From Deltaproteobacteria bacterium (GTDB taxonomy: Bacteria; Desulfobacterota; Binatia; HRBIN30; JACQVA1): a DNA stretch of 64,000 bases. The notes beneath the pieces were generated by a model. The model had not been told where the DNA came from. It saw only the letters and a list, made by a program, of their open reading frames with translations, and did no database searches. Both the position numbers and the translations under genes were made by a program. Numbering within the stretch: position 1 is the first letter of the stretch; the number at the start of each line of letters is the position of its first letter. Location of the stretch: assembly GCA_016178705.1 (NCBI GenBank), contig JACOST010000030.1:409167-473166 (forward strand), read 5' to 3'. Shown piece by piece: positions 28,194-37,517 of this stretch.

Positions 28194-29174
28194 ATGGACA
28201 GCGGCGGAACCATCAGAAGCCTCGACCCACGAGTCGCGCTCGCCTTCGCCGTTGTCTACGTGGTGTGGGGATCCACCTACCTGGCGATCCGCGTCGTGGT
28301 GGCGAGTGTACCGCCGGCGGCGTCCGCTGCGGTACGGTTCGTGAGCGCGGGCTTGCTGTTGCTGTTGATTGCACGTGTGACCGGCCGAACCCTCACCATG
28401 CCGCGCTGCGAACTGCGCGCGCTGGCGTTGATCGCGTTGCTGCTCCTCGTCGTCGGCAACGGTATCGTCGTGTGGTCCGAGCAATTCGTACCCTCGGGCA
28501 CCGCCGCGTTGATCGTCGCGACCTTGCCGCTGTGGTTGGCGGTGCTCGAAACCGTTCTGCCCGATGGTGAGCACGTGCCACCGATGGCCTGGGTCGGTGT
28601 CGTCACCGGTTTCGTCGGCTTGGCGATCTTGCTGTGGCCCAAGTTGGCCGGCGGACTCAGCGCCGACTTGCGCGGCGAAGCGGCGCTGCTGCTCGCCCCG
28701 CTTTCGTGGGCGTGTGGCTCGCTGTATTCCAAGCGCACCACGTTCACCGTGTCGCCTTTGGTTGCGACCGGATGGGAGATGTTGCTCGGTGGCCTCATGC
28801 TGGCGGCGATTGCCGCCGCGACCGGCGAGTTTTCGCACTTTGCGCCGACGCGCGCAGGATGGATGGCGTTGGCGTACTTGGTCATCTTCGGTTCGTGCAT
28901 CGCGTTCACCGCATTTGTGTGGTTGCTGCAGCACGTCCCCGCCGCGAAGGTGGCGACATACGCCTATGTGAATCCGGTGATCGCGGTGTTCCTCGGCTGG
29001 TTGCTGTTGGACGAGCCGTTCAGCGCCTCAATGGCGCTCGGCACACCGATCATCGTCGCGGCCGTCGTGCTGGTGACCACGGCCAAGATGCGTCGCGAAG
29101 GTGGCACTGCCACAGCGCAGTTGAACATTGCTCGCAGCGGAGGCGCCCAATGTCGCGCTACGAATACCGCCTAG
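28194..29174 (+). CDS. EamA-family (DMT) transporter, YedA-like
   Basis: A 326-residue membrane protein with ten helices and two EamA repeats. VYVVWGSTYLAIRVVVASVPP opens the first repeat and LAPLSWACGSLYSKR the second; VATYAYVNPVIAVFLGWLLLDEPF is the classic final signature. Such proteins export amino acids or metabolites. The PhzF gene starts 25 bp before its stop, indicating coupling. Confidence 0.88.
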   Translation: MDSGGTIRSLDPRVALAFAVVYVVWGSTYLAIRVVVASVPPAASAAVRFVSAGLLLLLIARVTGRTLTMPRCELRALALIALLLLVVGNGIVVWSEQFVPSGTAALIVATLPLWLAVLETVLPDGEHVPPMAWVGVVTGFVGLAILLWPKLAGGLSADLRGEAALLLAPLSWACGSLYSKRTTFTVSPLVATGWEMLLGGLMLAAIAAATGEFSHFAPTRAGWMALAYLVIFGSCIAFTAFVWLLQHVPAAKVATYAYVNPVIAVFLGWLLLDEPFSASMALGTPIIVAAVVLVTTAKMRREGGTATAQLNIARSGGAQCRATNTA

Positions 29175-30034
29175 TCGATGTCTTCACCGCCGAACGCTTC
29201 GGCGGTAATCCACTCGCGGTGTTTCCACAGGCCGAAGGCATCGATCCCGCTATCATGCAGCGCATTGCGTGTGAGCTGAATCTGTCCGAGACCACTTTCG
29301 TATTGCCGACGACCCACACCGGGTGTGACTTCCAGGTGCGCATCTTCACGCCGCACATCGAAATGCCGATGGCCGGACATCCGACGGTGGGTACGGCCTG
29401 GGTGCTCGATCACGGCGATCGCGTCACCTTTCTGGAACAAGTCGGCCCGATTGTCGTCGAGCGAGTGTTAGCGGTGTCGGGTACGCCGATGTGGCAGATG
29501 ACCCAATTGCTGCCGGCGTGGGGTCCGCGCCTGAACGACCGCGATCTTGTCGCCGACATGCTCGGGTTGTCGGTGGTCGATCTCGCGCCGGACTTGCCCA
29601 TCGAAGTCATCACCTGCGGCGCGCCGTTCCTGTTCGTTCCGTTGCGCAACGTCGATGCACTCGGGCGCGCTCGCGTGCGCCCTGATCGCTGGGAAGCGAT
29701 CGCGGCGCAGGCTCCTGCGGCTCACGGTGCGTTCTGCTTCACGATCAACACCGGCGATCCTACCATCACCGCGCGCAGCCGGATGTTCGCACCCGCGGCC
29801 GGCGTGGCGGAAGATCCGGCTACGGGCAGCGCGAGCGGTCCGCTTGGTTGCTATCTCGTGCGCTACGGGCTGATCGCGGCGGCGGCGCCGGCGCGCATCC
29901 TGAGTCTGCAAGGCGTCGAGATGGGGCGGCCGAGCTACGTGCACATCGAGATCGAGTGTGGGCCGGAGGAGATCACCGCCGTGCGTGTCGCTGGCGCCTG
30001 CGTCGCCGTCGGTGGCGGGTACATCGAACTCTGA
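29150..30034 (+). CDS. PhzF-family isomerase/epimerase
   Basis: A 294-residue PhzF-fold protein. YRLVDVFTAERFGGNPLAV, the catalytic Glu region LNLSETTFVLP, MPMAGHPTVGTAWVL and the C-terminal GVAEDPATGSASGPLG match the family of diaminopimelate-epimerase-like isomerases, whose members act on varied small acids. A long frame starts at 28634 inside the EamA gene; the ATG at 29150 begins the conserved YRLVDVF strand. The physiological substrate is unknown and no phenazine gene is present. Confidence 0.9.
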   Translation: MSRYEYRLVDVFTAERFGGNPLAVFPQAEGIDPAIMQRIACELNLSETTFVLPTTHTGCDFQVRIFTPHIEMPMAGHPTVGTAWVLDHGDRVTFLEQVGPIVVERVLAVSGTPMWQMTQLLPAWGPRLNDRDLVADMLGLSVVDLAPDLPIEVITCGAPFLFVPLRNVDALGRARVRPDRWEAIAAQAPAAHGAFCFTINTGDPTITARSRMFAPAAGVAEDPATGSASGPLGCYLVRYGLIAAAAPARILSLQGVEMGRPSYVHIEIECGPEEITAVRVAGACVAVGGGYIEL

Positions 30035-30117
30035 GCGCACGTCCTAGGCCCTGGCCCGAATCGGGGTAGACTTCCATACGCTTCCCATAATACGCTCCGG
30101 CGCGCTTGAGAGCTGGC

Positions 30118-30720
30118 ATGAGTGACGCCGCGCAGATCCGCGCCTTTGTCGCTGTCGATCTAGCGGCGGACGTGCGCGAGCGTGTGGTGCGACTGAAAGC
30201 AGAGCTGGCAGCGGTGCGTAGCGAAGCGAGGTGGACGCGCGATGAGGGGTTGCACGCAACCATGAAATTTCTCGGATCGGTCGAGTTGTCACGGCTTAGT
30301 CACGTGCGTGATGCAGTCGCCCGTGCCGCGGCATCCGTGGCGATGTTTGCGATGCGTGTGCGTGGCCTCGGCGCGTTTCCGTCGCTCAAACGCCCGCGCG
30401 TTGTCTGGGTCGGACTCGAAGCCGACGGACTCGGTGAGCTGGCCGGCACGCTCGAGCGCGAGCTGACACCGCTCGGATTTCCTCCCGAGGCGCGCGCGTC
30501 TCAGCCGCACCTCACGCTCGGTCGAATCAACGGCGCCCGCGGTTGGCGCACGCTCGAACCGATTCTGCACCAGCACGAAAGCGACGACTTCGGCGACTCG
30601 CCGGTCGATCACGTCACGCTCTACCGCAGCGACCTGCGGCCCGGCGGCGCGGTGTATACCGCGCTCTGGACAAGCTCGCTGAGCGACAGTACAAGAGGAG
30701 CCCACCATGGCATTAGATAG
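30118..30720 (+). CDS. thpR: RNA 2',3'-cyclic phosphodiesterase
   Basis: A 200-residue 2H-phosphoesterase (formerly LigT). The two HxTx motifs are HATMKFLG and HLTLGRIN, and [16 protein letters not shown] is the usual N-terminus. It opens 2',3'-cyclic phosphates of RNA. The ATG at 30118 was preferred to the TTG at 30106. The end overlaps the recA start by 14 bp, the usual thpR-recA link. Confidence 0.9.
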   Translation: MSDAAQIRAFVAVDLAADVRERVVRLKAELAAVRSEARWTRDEGLHATMKFLGSVELSRLSHVRDAVARAAASVAMFAMRVRGLGAFPSLKRPRVVWVGLEADGLGELAGTLERELTPLGFPPEARASQPHLTLGRINGARGWRTLEPILHQHESDDFGDSPVDHVTLYRSDLRPGGAVYTALWTSSLSDSTRGAHHGIR

Positions 30721-31804
30721 TCCCCGTGAACGAGATCCCAACCGCGAGCGTGCACTTGATTTGGCGGTCGGCCAGATCGAGAAACAATTCGGCAAGGGTG
30801 CCATCATGAAGCTGGGTGCCGAGGCGCTGGCGCGCGACATCGCGGTGGTCTCGACCGGCTCGCTCGGCCTCGACCTCGCGCTCGGCGTCGGCGGCGTGCC
30901 GCGTGGCCGCGTCATCGAGATCTACGGCCCGGAGTCGTCGGGCAAAACCACGCTGGCATTACAAGTGATCGCCGAAGCCCAGCGCGACGGCGGCATCTGC
31001 GCCTTCATTGACGCCGAGCACGCGCTCGATGTCGTCTACGCCAAGAAACTCGGCGTCAAGACCGAGGAGCTGCTGATCTCTCAACCCGACCACGGCGAAC
31101 AGGCGCTGGAGATAGCGGAAACCCTGGTGCGCAGCGGCGCCATCGACGCGCTCGTCATCGACTCGGTCGCTGCGCTGGTGCCGCGCGCCGAGATCGAAGG
31201 CGAGATGGGCGAACCGCAGATGGGCCTGCAAGCGCGCTTGATGTCGCAGGCGCTGCGCAAACTCACCTCCAGCATTTCGCGTTCACGCACCATCGTCATC
31301 TTCATCAATCAGATTCGCATGAAGATCGGCGTCATGTTCGGCAACCCCGAAACCACCACCGGCGGCAACGCGCTGAAGTTCTACGCCACCTGTCGGCTCG
31401 ACATCCGCCGCATCGGCGCCATCAAGCAAGGCGACGAGGTGATCGGCAGCCGCACCAAAGTGCGCGTGGTGAAGAACAAGGTGGCGCCGCCGTTCAAAGA
31501 GGCCGAGTTCGACATTATGTACGGCGCCGGCATCTCGCGCGAAGGCGAGCTCGTCGACCTCGGCTCCGAGTACGGCATCATCGAGAAGAGCGGCGCATGG
31601 TACGCCTTCGATGGCGACCGTATCGGTCAAGGACGCGAGAACAGCAAGGAGTACCTGCGCGATCATCCCGACGCGGCGCGCGCGATTGAACAGAAGATCC
31701 GCGCCCACTTCGGCTTGTCGACTCCGGCGGCAGAGGCCGCGCCCGCCGACCTGCCGGCCGCGGCGGAAAAGGCCGAAACAAAACGTGGCGCCAAAGCTGG
31801 ATAA
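30707..31804 (+). CDS. recA: Recombinase RecA
   Basis: Homologous recombination and SOS coprotease, 365 residues. Walker A GPESSGKT is at residues 74-81, and [39 protein letters not shown] and [20 protein letters not shown] are the strand-exchange core and loop 2. The C-terminal tail is Ala/Lys-rich. AAGAGGAG precedes the ATG. No LexA box was located upstream, where the coding sequence of thpR occupies the promoter. Confidence 0.98.
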   Translation: MALDSPRERDPNRERALDLAVGQIEKQFGKGAIMKLGAEALARDIAVVSTGSLGLDLALGVGGVPRGRVIEIYGPESSGKTTLALQVIAEAQRDGGICAFIDAEHALDVVYAKKLGVKTEELLISQPDHGEQALEIAETLVRSGAIDALVIDSVAALVPRAEIEGEMGEPQMGLQARLMSQALRKLTSSISRSRTIVIFINQIRMKIGVMFGNPETTTGGNALKFYATCRLDIRRIGAIKQGDEVIGSRTKVRVVKNKVAPPFKEAEFDIMYGAGISREGELVDLGSEYGIIEKSGAWYAFDGDRIGQGRENSKEYLRDHPDAARAIEQKIRAHFGLSTPAAEAAPADLPAAAEKAETKRGAKAG

Positions 31805-31856
31805 GCGGGGTGAGAAAAGCGTCGCAGCGAAGCCCGTTCCCTGCTAACGTGACGAC

Positions 31857-33017
31857 ATGGATCTGAACAGCGTGCTCCATCAAGGCGTGCTGCAAGACGC
31901 CTCGGACATTCTCCTCAAGGTCGGGGTGCCGCCCGCGTTCAGACTGCACGGCGATCTGGTGCCGTTGCCGGACCACGATCCTCTGACCCACATCGATCTC
32001 CAGCGTGCGGCCGACGGGTTGATGGACGAGTTCCGCCGTCGCCGCTTCGAGTCCGACATGCAGGCCGACTTGGCCTACGAAACCCCCGAGCTGGGACGCT
32101 TCCGCGTCAACGTCTTTCGCCAGCGCGGCGTGCTCAGCATGGTCATCCGCGTCATCCCGTCGCGCATCCGAAATTTCACTGAACTGAATCTCCCACCCGT
32201 GGTCGAACGCATCGCCAACGAACGCCGCGGGCTGGTCCTGGTCACCGGCACCACCGGCAGCGGCAAGAGCACTACGCTGGCGGCGATGGTGAATCACATC
32301 AATCAGACGCGGCCGTGTCACATCATCACCATCGAAGACCCGATCGAGTACACGCACCGCGACTGTCTCTCGTTCGTCAATCAACGCGAGGTTGGCTACG
32401 ACACGATCGACTTCGCCGCTGCGCTCAAAGCTGCGCTGCGCCAGAATCCGGACGTGATCCTGGTCGGCGAGATGCGCGACCTCGAAACCATCGAGACCGC
32501 CATCATGGCGGCGGAAACCGGGCACTTGGTGATGAGCACGCTGCACACCCTCGATGCCCCGGAAACGCTCACCCGCACGATCAGCGCGTTTCCCGAAGAT
32601 CAGCGCGATCAGGCGCGGCTGATTCTCGCCAGCGTCATCAAGGGCGTCATCAGCCAGCGACTCATCCCGCGCGCCGACGGCCAAGGGATGGTACCTGCCG
32701 TCGAGGTGATGGTGTCGAGCGCGCGCGTGCGCGAATACGTCGCCGACAAGAACAAGGCGCGCGACCTGCGCGAGGTGATCGCCCAAGGCCACACCTCGTA
32801 CGGGATGCAGACCTTCGACCAGTCGTTGATGTCGCTCTACCGCACGGGCCTGATCACCTACGACGAGGCCCTGCAGAACGCGAGCAACCCGGCTGACTTC
32901 GCGCTCAAGGTCCGCGGTATCGCGTCGACCAGCGATAGCCGGTGGGACAACTTCGAGCGCCCCGCTGAGCAACCCGATGCGGCCGGCAAGCAAAAAATGG
33001 AGATCGAACGATTCTGA
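31857..33017 (+). CDS. Type IV pilus retraction ATPase, PilT/PilU type
   Basis: A 386-residue secretion-type AAA ATPase. Walker A GTTGSGKST is near residue 130, Asp box IITIEDPIEYTH, Walker B RQNPDVILVGEMRD and His box GHLVMSTLHTLDA. The N-terminal PAS-like domain contains DASDILLKVGVPPAFRLHGDL. The C-terminus MQTFDQSLMSLYRTGLITYDEAL matches both PilT and PilU; without pilus genes nearby I cannot decide. It would power pilus retraction at the inner membrane. Confidence 0.88.
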   Translation: MDLNSVLHQGVLQDASDILLKVGVPPAFRLHGDLVPLPDHDPLTHIDLQRAADGLMDEFRRRRFESDMQADLAYETPELGRFRVNVFRQRGVLSMVIRVIPSRIRNFTELNLPPVVERIANERRGLVLVTGTTGSGKSTTLAAMVNHINQTRPCHIITIEDPIEYTHRDCLSFVNQREVGYDTIDFAAALKAALRQNPDVILVGEMRDLETIETAIMAAETGHLVMSTLHTLDAPETLTRTISAFPEDQRDQARLILASVIKGVISQRLIPRADGQGMVPAVEVMVSSARVREYVADKNKARDLREVIAQGHTSYGMQTFDQSLMSLYRTGLITYDEALQNASNPADFALKVRGIASTSDSRWDNFERPAEQPDAAGKQKMEIERF

Positions 33018-33123
33018 TCCACGTGCGGCTATCGTATCCGAGCCTTGAGATTCTGATTGGTCGCACGATCGTCATCCCGCCACCCCGTCGCCATCGTTTT
33101 CGATCCCTGCTAGAAAACTCGCT

Positions 33124-35766
33124 ATGACCGGCGCGCAGATTCGCAGCGCATTCTTGGAATTCTTCCACCGCCGCGGCCACGAAGTGGTGCGCAGCGCGTC
33201 GCTCGTCCCCGACAAGGACCCGACACTGTTGTTCACCAACGCCGGCATGGTGCAGTTCAAGGACGTCTTCCTCGGCAACGAGACCCGCGCCAACCTGCGT
33301 GCCGCCAGCGCGCAACGCTGCTTGCGCCTGAGCGGCAAGCACAACGACCTCGACGAAGTCGGGCGCGACACCTATCACCACACCCTCTTCGAGATGCTCG
33401 GCAATTGGTCGTTCGGCGACTACTACAAGCACGAAGCGATCGCGTGGGCGTGGGAACTGCTCACCAAAGAGTGGGGACTTCCCAAGGATCGGCTGTACGC
33501 AACGGTCTTCACCACCGACGACGAGGCCGACAAGTTCTGGCGCAGCGAAACCGACATCGGGCGCGATCGCATCCTGCGCTTCGGCGAGAAGGACAATTTC
33601 TGGGAGATGGGCGAAACCGGGCCGTGCGGTCCCTGCTCGGAGATCCACATTGATCGTGGCGCCGCCGCGTGCGATCGCCAGCATGTCGCGGGCCATCATT
33701 GCGCGGTGAACACCGGCTGCGCACGCTACATCGAGCTGTGGAACCTCGTCTTCATCCAGTACAACCGCACCGCCGATCGATCGCTCGAAGAGCTGCGCGC
33801 CAAGCACGTCGATACTGGGATGGGACTCGAGCGCGTGGCCGCGGTGATGCAGGACGTGCAGTCCAACTACGACACGGACTTGTTTCGAGCAATCATTACG
33901 CAGATCGAAGAGGTTGTCACGAGTGTCGGCAATCGAAAACCCTACGGTATGTCCGCAGACAGCGATGTTTCATACCGTGCCATCGCGGATCATGCGAGGG
34001 CGATTAGTTCCCTCGTTGCAGAGGGCTTACGTCCTGGCAACGGTGAACGCGAGTACGTGTTAAGGCGACTCATTCGCCGGGCGGCACGACACGCTCGACG
34101 GCTCGATGTAGGTATGATCGATCGGCTGCTCGTGTCCGCATGTCGTGGAGTCATTGAGGTCATGGGCGTCGCCTACAAGGATCTCGTAGAGCAGCAAGAG
34201 GTGATCTACGATGTTGTCCGCGAGGAAGAGAGCAGATTTCATGTGACGCTACTGACTGGAGAGTCGTATCTTCGCGGTGCAATCGAAGATCTTGGCTCGG
34301 GCAGCATACTGCCGGGCGAAGTTGCCTTCAGGCTCTACGATACGCACGGCTTCCCGCTCGACATGACGGAAGATATCTTGCGCGAGGACGGGATCACAAT
34401 CGATCAATTGGGTTTCGACAAGTGCATGGAAGGGCAGCGGCAACGCAGCCGTGAGGCTCGACGCGAAACGCACAACCTCTTCGCAGGCTATCACGCTGCG
34501 CCCTCTCGCTTCGTTGGTGACCACAAATGTGAGATCGAGTCCGAAATCGTGGCGATCTACCGCGACGAGACGGAATGCCCTGAGGTTCGCGAAGGCGACA
34601 TAGTCGACGTGATCACGGCGGAAACGCCCTTCTACGGCGAGTCGGGCGGTCAGGTCGGTGATCGCGGTCAGATCGAGACGGCCGACGGTGCGCTGATCGA
34701 GGTGAGCGACACGCAGAAGCCCCGCGCCGATCTCACCGTCCACATCGGCACCGTCCGCCGCGGCGCATTCCGCCGCGGCCAACGCGTGCGGCTCGCGATC
34801 GACCGCGAGTGGCGTGACGCGGCGCGGCTCAATCACTCCGCCACCCACATCCTCAACGCGGTATTGCGCGAGCGACTCGGTACACACGTGCGCCAGGCCG
34901 GTTCGTTGGTCGCACCCGAGCGCCTGCGTTTCGACTTCACCCATCCCAACGCCATCGACGACGCGACACTGATCGCCATCGAGGAGCAGACCAACGCGCA
35001 CATTCGCGAGAACGCCGTCGTGGTGAGCGAAGAGATGGCGTACGACGATGCGATCAAACGCGGCGCGCTGGCATTCTTCGGCGACAAGTACGGCGACCGC
35101 GTGCGCGTGGTGAAGATGGGCGAGTTCTCCACCGAGCTGTGCGGCGGCACACACGTGCAGCGCACCGGCGACATTGGAGTGTTCAAAGTCCGCAGCGAAG
35201 CCGGGGTTGCCGCCGGCGTGCGCCGCCTCGAAGCCATGACCGGGGCCGGCGCGCTTGCCTCGATTCGCCAGCGTGAGATGACCCTGCGCCAACTCGGCGA
35301 GTTGGTGAAAGGCAATGAAACCGAGGTCGCCGAAAAAGTCGAGCGGCTGCTCGCCCAACAACGCGAGCTGGAGAAACAGTTGCAGCAACTGCGCTCGCAA
35401 GTCGCCGGCTCGCAGAGCGCGGATTTGCTCAGCCAGGCGTTCATCAGCAAGGCCGGCTTCAAGGTCGTCGCGGCGCACGTCGACGGCGTCGACGGCAAGC
35501 GGCTGCTGGAAATGGCCGACGCGTTGCGCGATCGCATGGGCAGCGGCGTGGTGATTCTCGCCAGCGGCAGCGACGACAAGGTCAGTCTGCTCGCGGCAGT
35601 GACCAAGGATCTCACCGCGCAGGTCAACGCCGGCAAGCTCATCGGGCAGATCGCGCCTATCGTCGGTGGCCGCGGCGGCGGCCGGCCGGAGTTGGCGCAA
35701 GCTGGCGGCAAGGATCCGGCGAAGATCAGCGACGCGCTCAAAGCGGCGCGCGCGCTATTCGAATAA
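33124..35766 (+). CDS. alaS: Alanyl-tRNA synthetase
   Basis: An 880-residue class II synthetase with the catalytic domain (TNAGMVQFKDVFLG, YHHTLFEMLGNWSFGDYYK), the editing domain with HSATHILNAVLRERLG and the zinc ligands ELCGGTHV, and the C-Ala domain ending GGRGGGRPELAQAGG. The length is normal. Codon use changes within the gene: about 33885-34650 uses AGG, AGA, TTA, ATA and many T/A third bases, while both flanks are strongly G/C-ending. This suggests a recombined internal segment. The protein reading frame stays intact throughout. phoH follows 15 bp downstream. Confidence 0.96.
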   Translation: MTGAQIRSAFLEFFHRRGHEVVRSASLVPDKDPTLLFTNAGMVQFKDVFLGNETRANLRAASAQRCLRLSGKHNDLDEVGRDTYHHTLFEMLGNWSFGDYYKHEAIAWAWELLTKEWGLPKDRLYATVFTTDDEADKFWRSETDIGRDRILRFGEKDNFWEMGETGPCGPCSEIHIDRGAAACDRQHVAGHHCAVNTGCARYIELWNLVFIQYNRTADRSLEELRAKHVDTGMGLERVAAVMQDVQSNYDTDLFRAIITQIEEVVTSVGNRKPYGMSADSDVSYRAIADHARAISSLVAEGLRPGNGEREYVLRRLIRRAARHARRLDVGMIDRLLVSACRGVIEVMGVAYKDLVEQQEVIYDVVREEESRFHVTLLTGESYLRGAIEDLGSGSILPGEVAFRLYDTHGFPLDMTEDILREDGITIDQLGFDKCMEGQRQRSREARRETHNLFAGYHAAPSRFVGDHKCEIESEIVAIYRDETECPEVREGDIVDVITAETPFYGESGGQVGDRGQIETADGALIEVSDTQKPRADLTVHIGTVRRGAFRRGQRVRLAIDREWRDAARLNHSATHILNAVLRERLGTHVRQAGSLVAPERLRFDFTHPNAIDDATLIAIEEQTNAHIRENAVVVSEEMAYDDAIKRGALAFFGDKYGDRVRVVKMGEFSTELCGGTHVQRTGDIGVFKVRSEAGVAAGVRRLEAMTGAGALASIRQREMTLRQLGELVKGNETEVAEKVERLLAQQRELEKQLQQLRSQVAGSQSADLLSQAFISKAGFKVVAAHVDGVDGKRLLEMADALRDRMGSGVVILASGSDDKVSLLAAVTKDLTAQVNAGKLIGQIAPIVGGRGGGRPELAQAGGKDPAKISDALKAARALFE

Positions 35767-35781
35767 GGAGCGAGTCCTAAG

Positions 35782-36783
35782 TTGGAGACCTCTACCGCCC
35801 CCGCCTCGCTCGAACTCCGCTTCGCCGACGCGAAGCTGCTGCACGCGCTGCTCGGCAACAACGACGAACATCTCAAGACGATCGAACGCGCCCTCGGCGT
35901 CCGCGTCGGCAGCGGCGACCACTCGTTGTTTGTCAGCGGCGATGACGTCGAACGCGAACTCGCCGGCCGCGTGCTCAAGCAGCTCTACGGCTTGCTGGAA
36001 AGCGGCTACCCCGTCTACCCGAGCGATGTCGACTACGCCATCCGCATCCTCAGCCGCGACCGCGGCGCGAACTTGAAGGATATTTTTCTCGACACCATCT
36101 ACATCTCCGCGCACAAGCGCGTGATCACCCCAAAGAGCATCGCGCAGAAGACCTACCTCGAAGCGATCCGCCACTACGACATCGTCTTCGGCATCGGTCC
36201 CGCCGGTACCGGCAAGACCTATCTGGCGATGGCGATGGCGGTCGCCGGGCTGATGAAGAACAACTTCGCGCGCATGGTGCTGACCCGGCCCGCGGTCGAA
36301 GCCGGCGAGAAGCTCGGCTTCCTGCCCGGTGATCTGGCCGAGAAGGTGAACCCGTATCTGCGGCCGCTCTACGACGCGTTACACGACATGGTCGACTTCG
36401 ACCGCGCGCAGAAGATGCTCGAACGCGGCGCCATCGAAGTCGCCCCGCTCGCGTTCATGCGTGGGCGCACGCTCAACGACTCGTTCGTCATCCTCGACGA
36501 GGCGCAAAACACGACGTCGGAACAGATGAAGATGTTCCTCACCCGTCTCGGCTACGGCTCGAAGGCGGTGATCACCGGCGACGTGACCCAGATCGATCTG
36601 CCCACCGGCAAGGCCTCGGGATTGAAGGAGGCGCAAGTCATCCTCGCCGGCATCGAGGGCATCCGCTTCTGTGGCTTCACCGAACGCGACGTCGTGCGCC
36701 ATCGCCTAGTGCAAGACATCATTGGCGCCTACGATCGCCATGAGACCGCGCGCGATCGACAACGCAACCAGAATGGGAGCTGA
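35782..36783 (+). CDS. PhoH-family ATPase
   Basis: A 333-residue PhoH-like protein (YbeZ type). An N-terminal KH-like part (LLGNNDEHLKTIERALGVRV) precedes the P-loop GIGPAGTGKTYLAMAMAV at residues 138-154; the Walker B FVILDEAQNTTSEQMKMFLTR follows. YbeZ works with the YbeY endonuclease in ribosome/RNA quality control, and ybeY is indeed 0.7 kb downstream, though separated by a toxin-antitoxin pair. The TTG at 35782 has AAGGAG 12 bp upstream. Confidence 0.92.
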   Translation: METSTAPASLELRFADAKLLHALLGNNDEHLKTIERALGVRVGSGDHSLFVSGDDVERELAGRVLKQLYGLLESGYPVYPSDVDYAIRILSRDRGANLKDIFLDTIYISAHKRVITPKSIAQKTYLEAIRHYDIVFGIGPAGTGKTYLAMAMAVAGLMKNNFARMVLTRPAVEAGEKLGFLPGDLAEKVNPYLRPLYDALHDMVDFDRAQKMLERGAIEVAPLAFMRGRTLNDSFVILDEAQNTTSEQMKMFLTRLGYGSKAVITGDVTQIDLPTGKASGLKEAQVILAGIEGIRFCGFTERDVVRHRLVQDIIGAYDRHETARDRQRNQNGS

Positions 36784-36813
36784 TTCAGGGATCGGTATGC
36801 ACCAATCCGACCA

Positions 36814-36836
36814 TTGACATCTGACCATGATCGGAT
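36814..36836 (+). promoter_or_regulatory. Possible promoter of the Phd/VapC pair
   Basis: TTGACA at 36814-36819 is followed by a weak TAACAG/GATAAC near 36833. ATCCGA (36805-36810) and TCGGAT (36831-36836) form an inverted pair that may be an operator. The match is only partial. Confidence 0.3.
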
Positions 36837-36847
36837 AACAGAAGACC

Positions 36848-37087
36848 ATGAGTTACAGCGTTGCGGTATCAGAATTCAAGACCCACTGTCTTCGCCTGGT
36901 CGAGAAGGTCGCGCGCGAACGACGCGAACTGATCGTCACCAAGCGCGGCAAACCCATTGCGCGTGTCGTTCCGATGGGCGAGCTGAGCGCAAACGAGGTG
37001 CTTACCCGGCTGCGCGGGACGCTTATTGGCGGTGACCGAGTGGAGGACTTCGATACGCGCACGGTGTGGGGAGCGATGCGCCGTTGA
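36848..37087 (+). CDS. Antitoxin, Phd/YefM family
   Basis: A 79-residue antitoxin. MSYSVAVSEFKTHCLRLVEKVARERRELIVTKRGKPIARVVPM is the complete Phd/YefM DNA-binding domain with the conserved TKRGKPIARV strand. The C-terminal toxin-binding part ends EDFDTRTVWGAMRR. It overlaps the PIN-domain toxin as TTGA. Its position between phoH and ybeY is foreign to the conserved order. Confidence 0.88.
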   Translation: MSYSVAVSEFKTHCLRLVEKVARERRELIVTKRGKPIARVVPMGELSANEVLTRLRGTLIGGDRVEDFDTRTVWGAMRR

Positions 37088-37485
37088 GCGCGTTACTGCT
37101 CGACACGCATGTGTGGGTGTGGTGGATCAGCCGCCCCGGACGACTCTCACGCCGCCAGCGCACCACCATCGATCGAACGCTCAAACGCTCCGACGCTTCT
37201 CTCTTGTTGTCGATCATCTCGTGCTGGGAGGTGGCCCTGCTCTGTCAGCACGGACGCCTTCGCTTCACCATCCCGGCGGACGCATGGCTGGAACAAGCGG
37301 CTGGCGCGCCAGGCATTCAGGTCATCCCGCTGTCATTGCCGATTATTGCGACGGCCGCCCGGTTGACTGCACTGCGCGACCCAGCTGACATGCTGATCGT
37401 CGCGACGGCGCAGCATCACGGTGCGCAATTGGTCACGAGCGACACGCGCATCGATGATGCCGACGTAGTCGCAGTCGTGTCCTAG
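37084..37485 (+). CDS. PIN-domain toxin (VapC-like)
   Basis: A 133-residue PIN-domain ribonuclease. LLLDTHVWVWWI holds the first catalytic Asp, ISCWEVALLC the Glu, DPADMLIVATAQHHGAQLVTSDTRI the later Asp residues. This subfamily is usually paired with Phd-type antitoxins, as here. The TTG at 37084 overlaps the antitoxin stop by 4 bp (TTGA) and gives the canonical start MSALLLDTHVW; an upstream GTG at 37066 is less likely. Confidence 0.85.
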   Translation: MSALLLDTHVWVWWISRPGRLSRRQRTTIDRTLKRSDASLLLSIISCWEVALLCQHGRLRFTIPADAWLEQAAGAPGIQVIPLSLPIIATAARLTALRDPADMLIVATAQHHGAQLVTSDTRIDDADVVAVVS

Positions 37486-37517
37486 CCATTCACTACAGCG
37501 GGTGGGCTTCGACGCTG

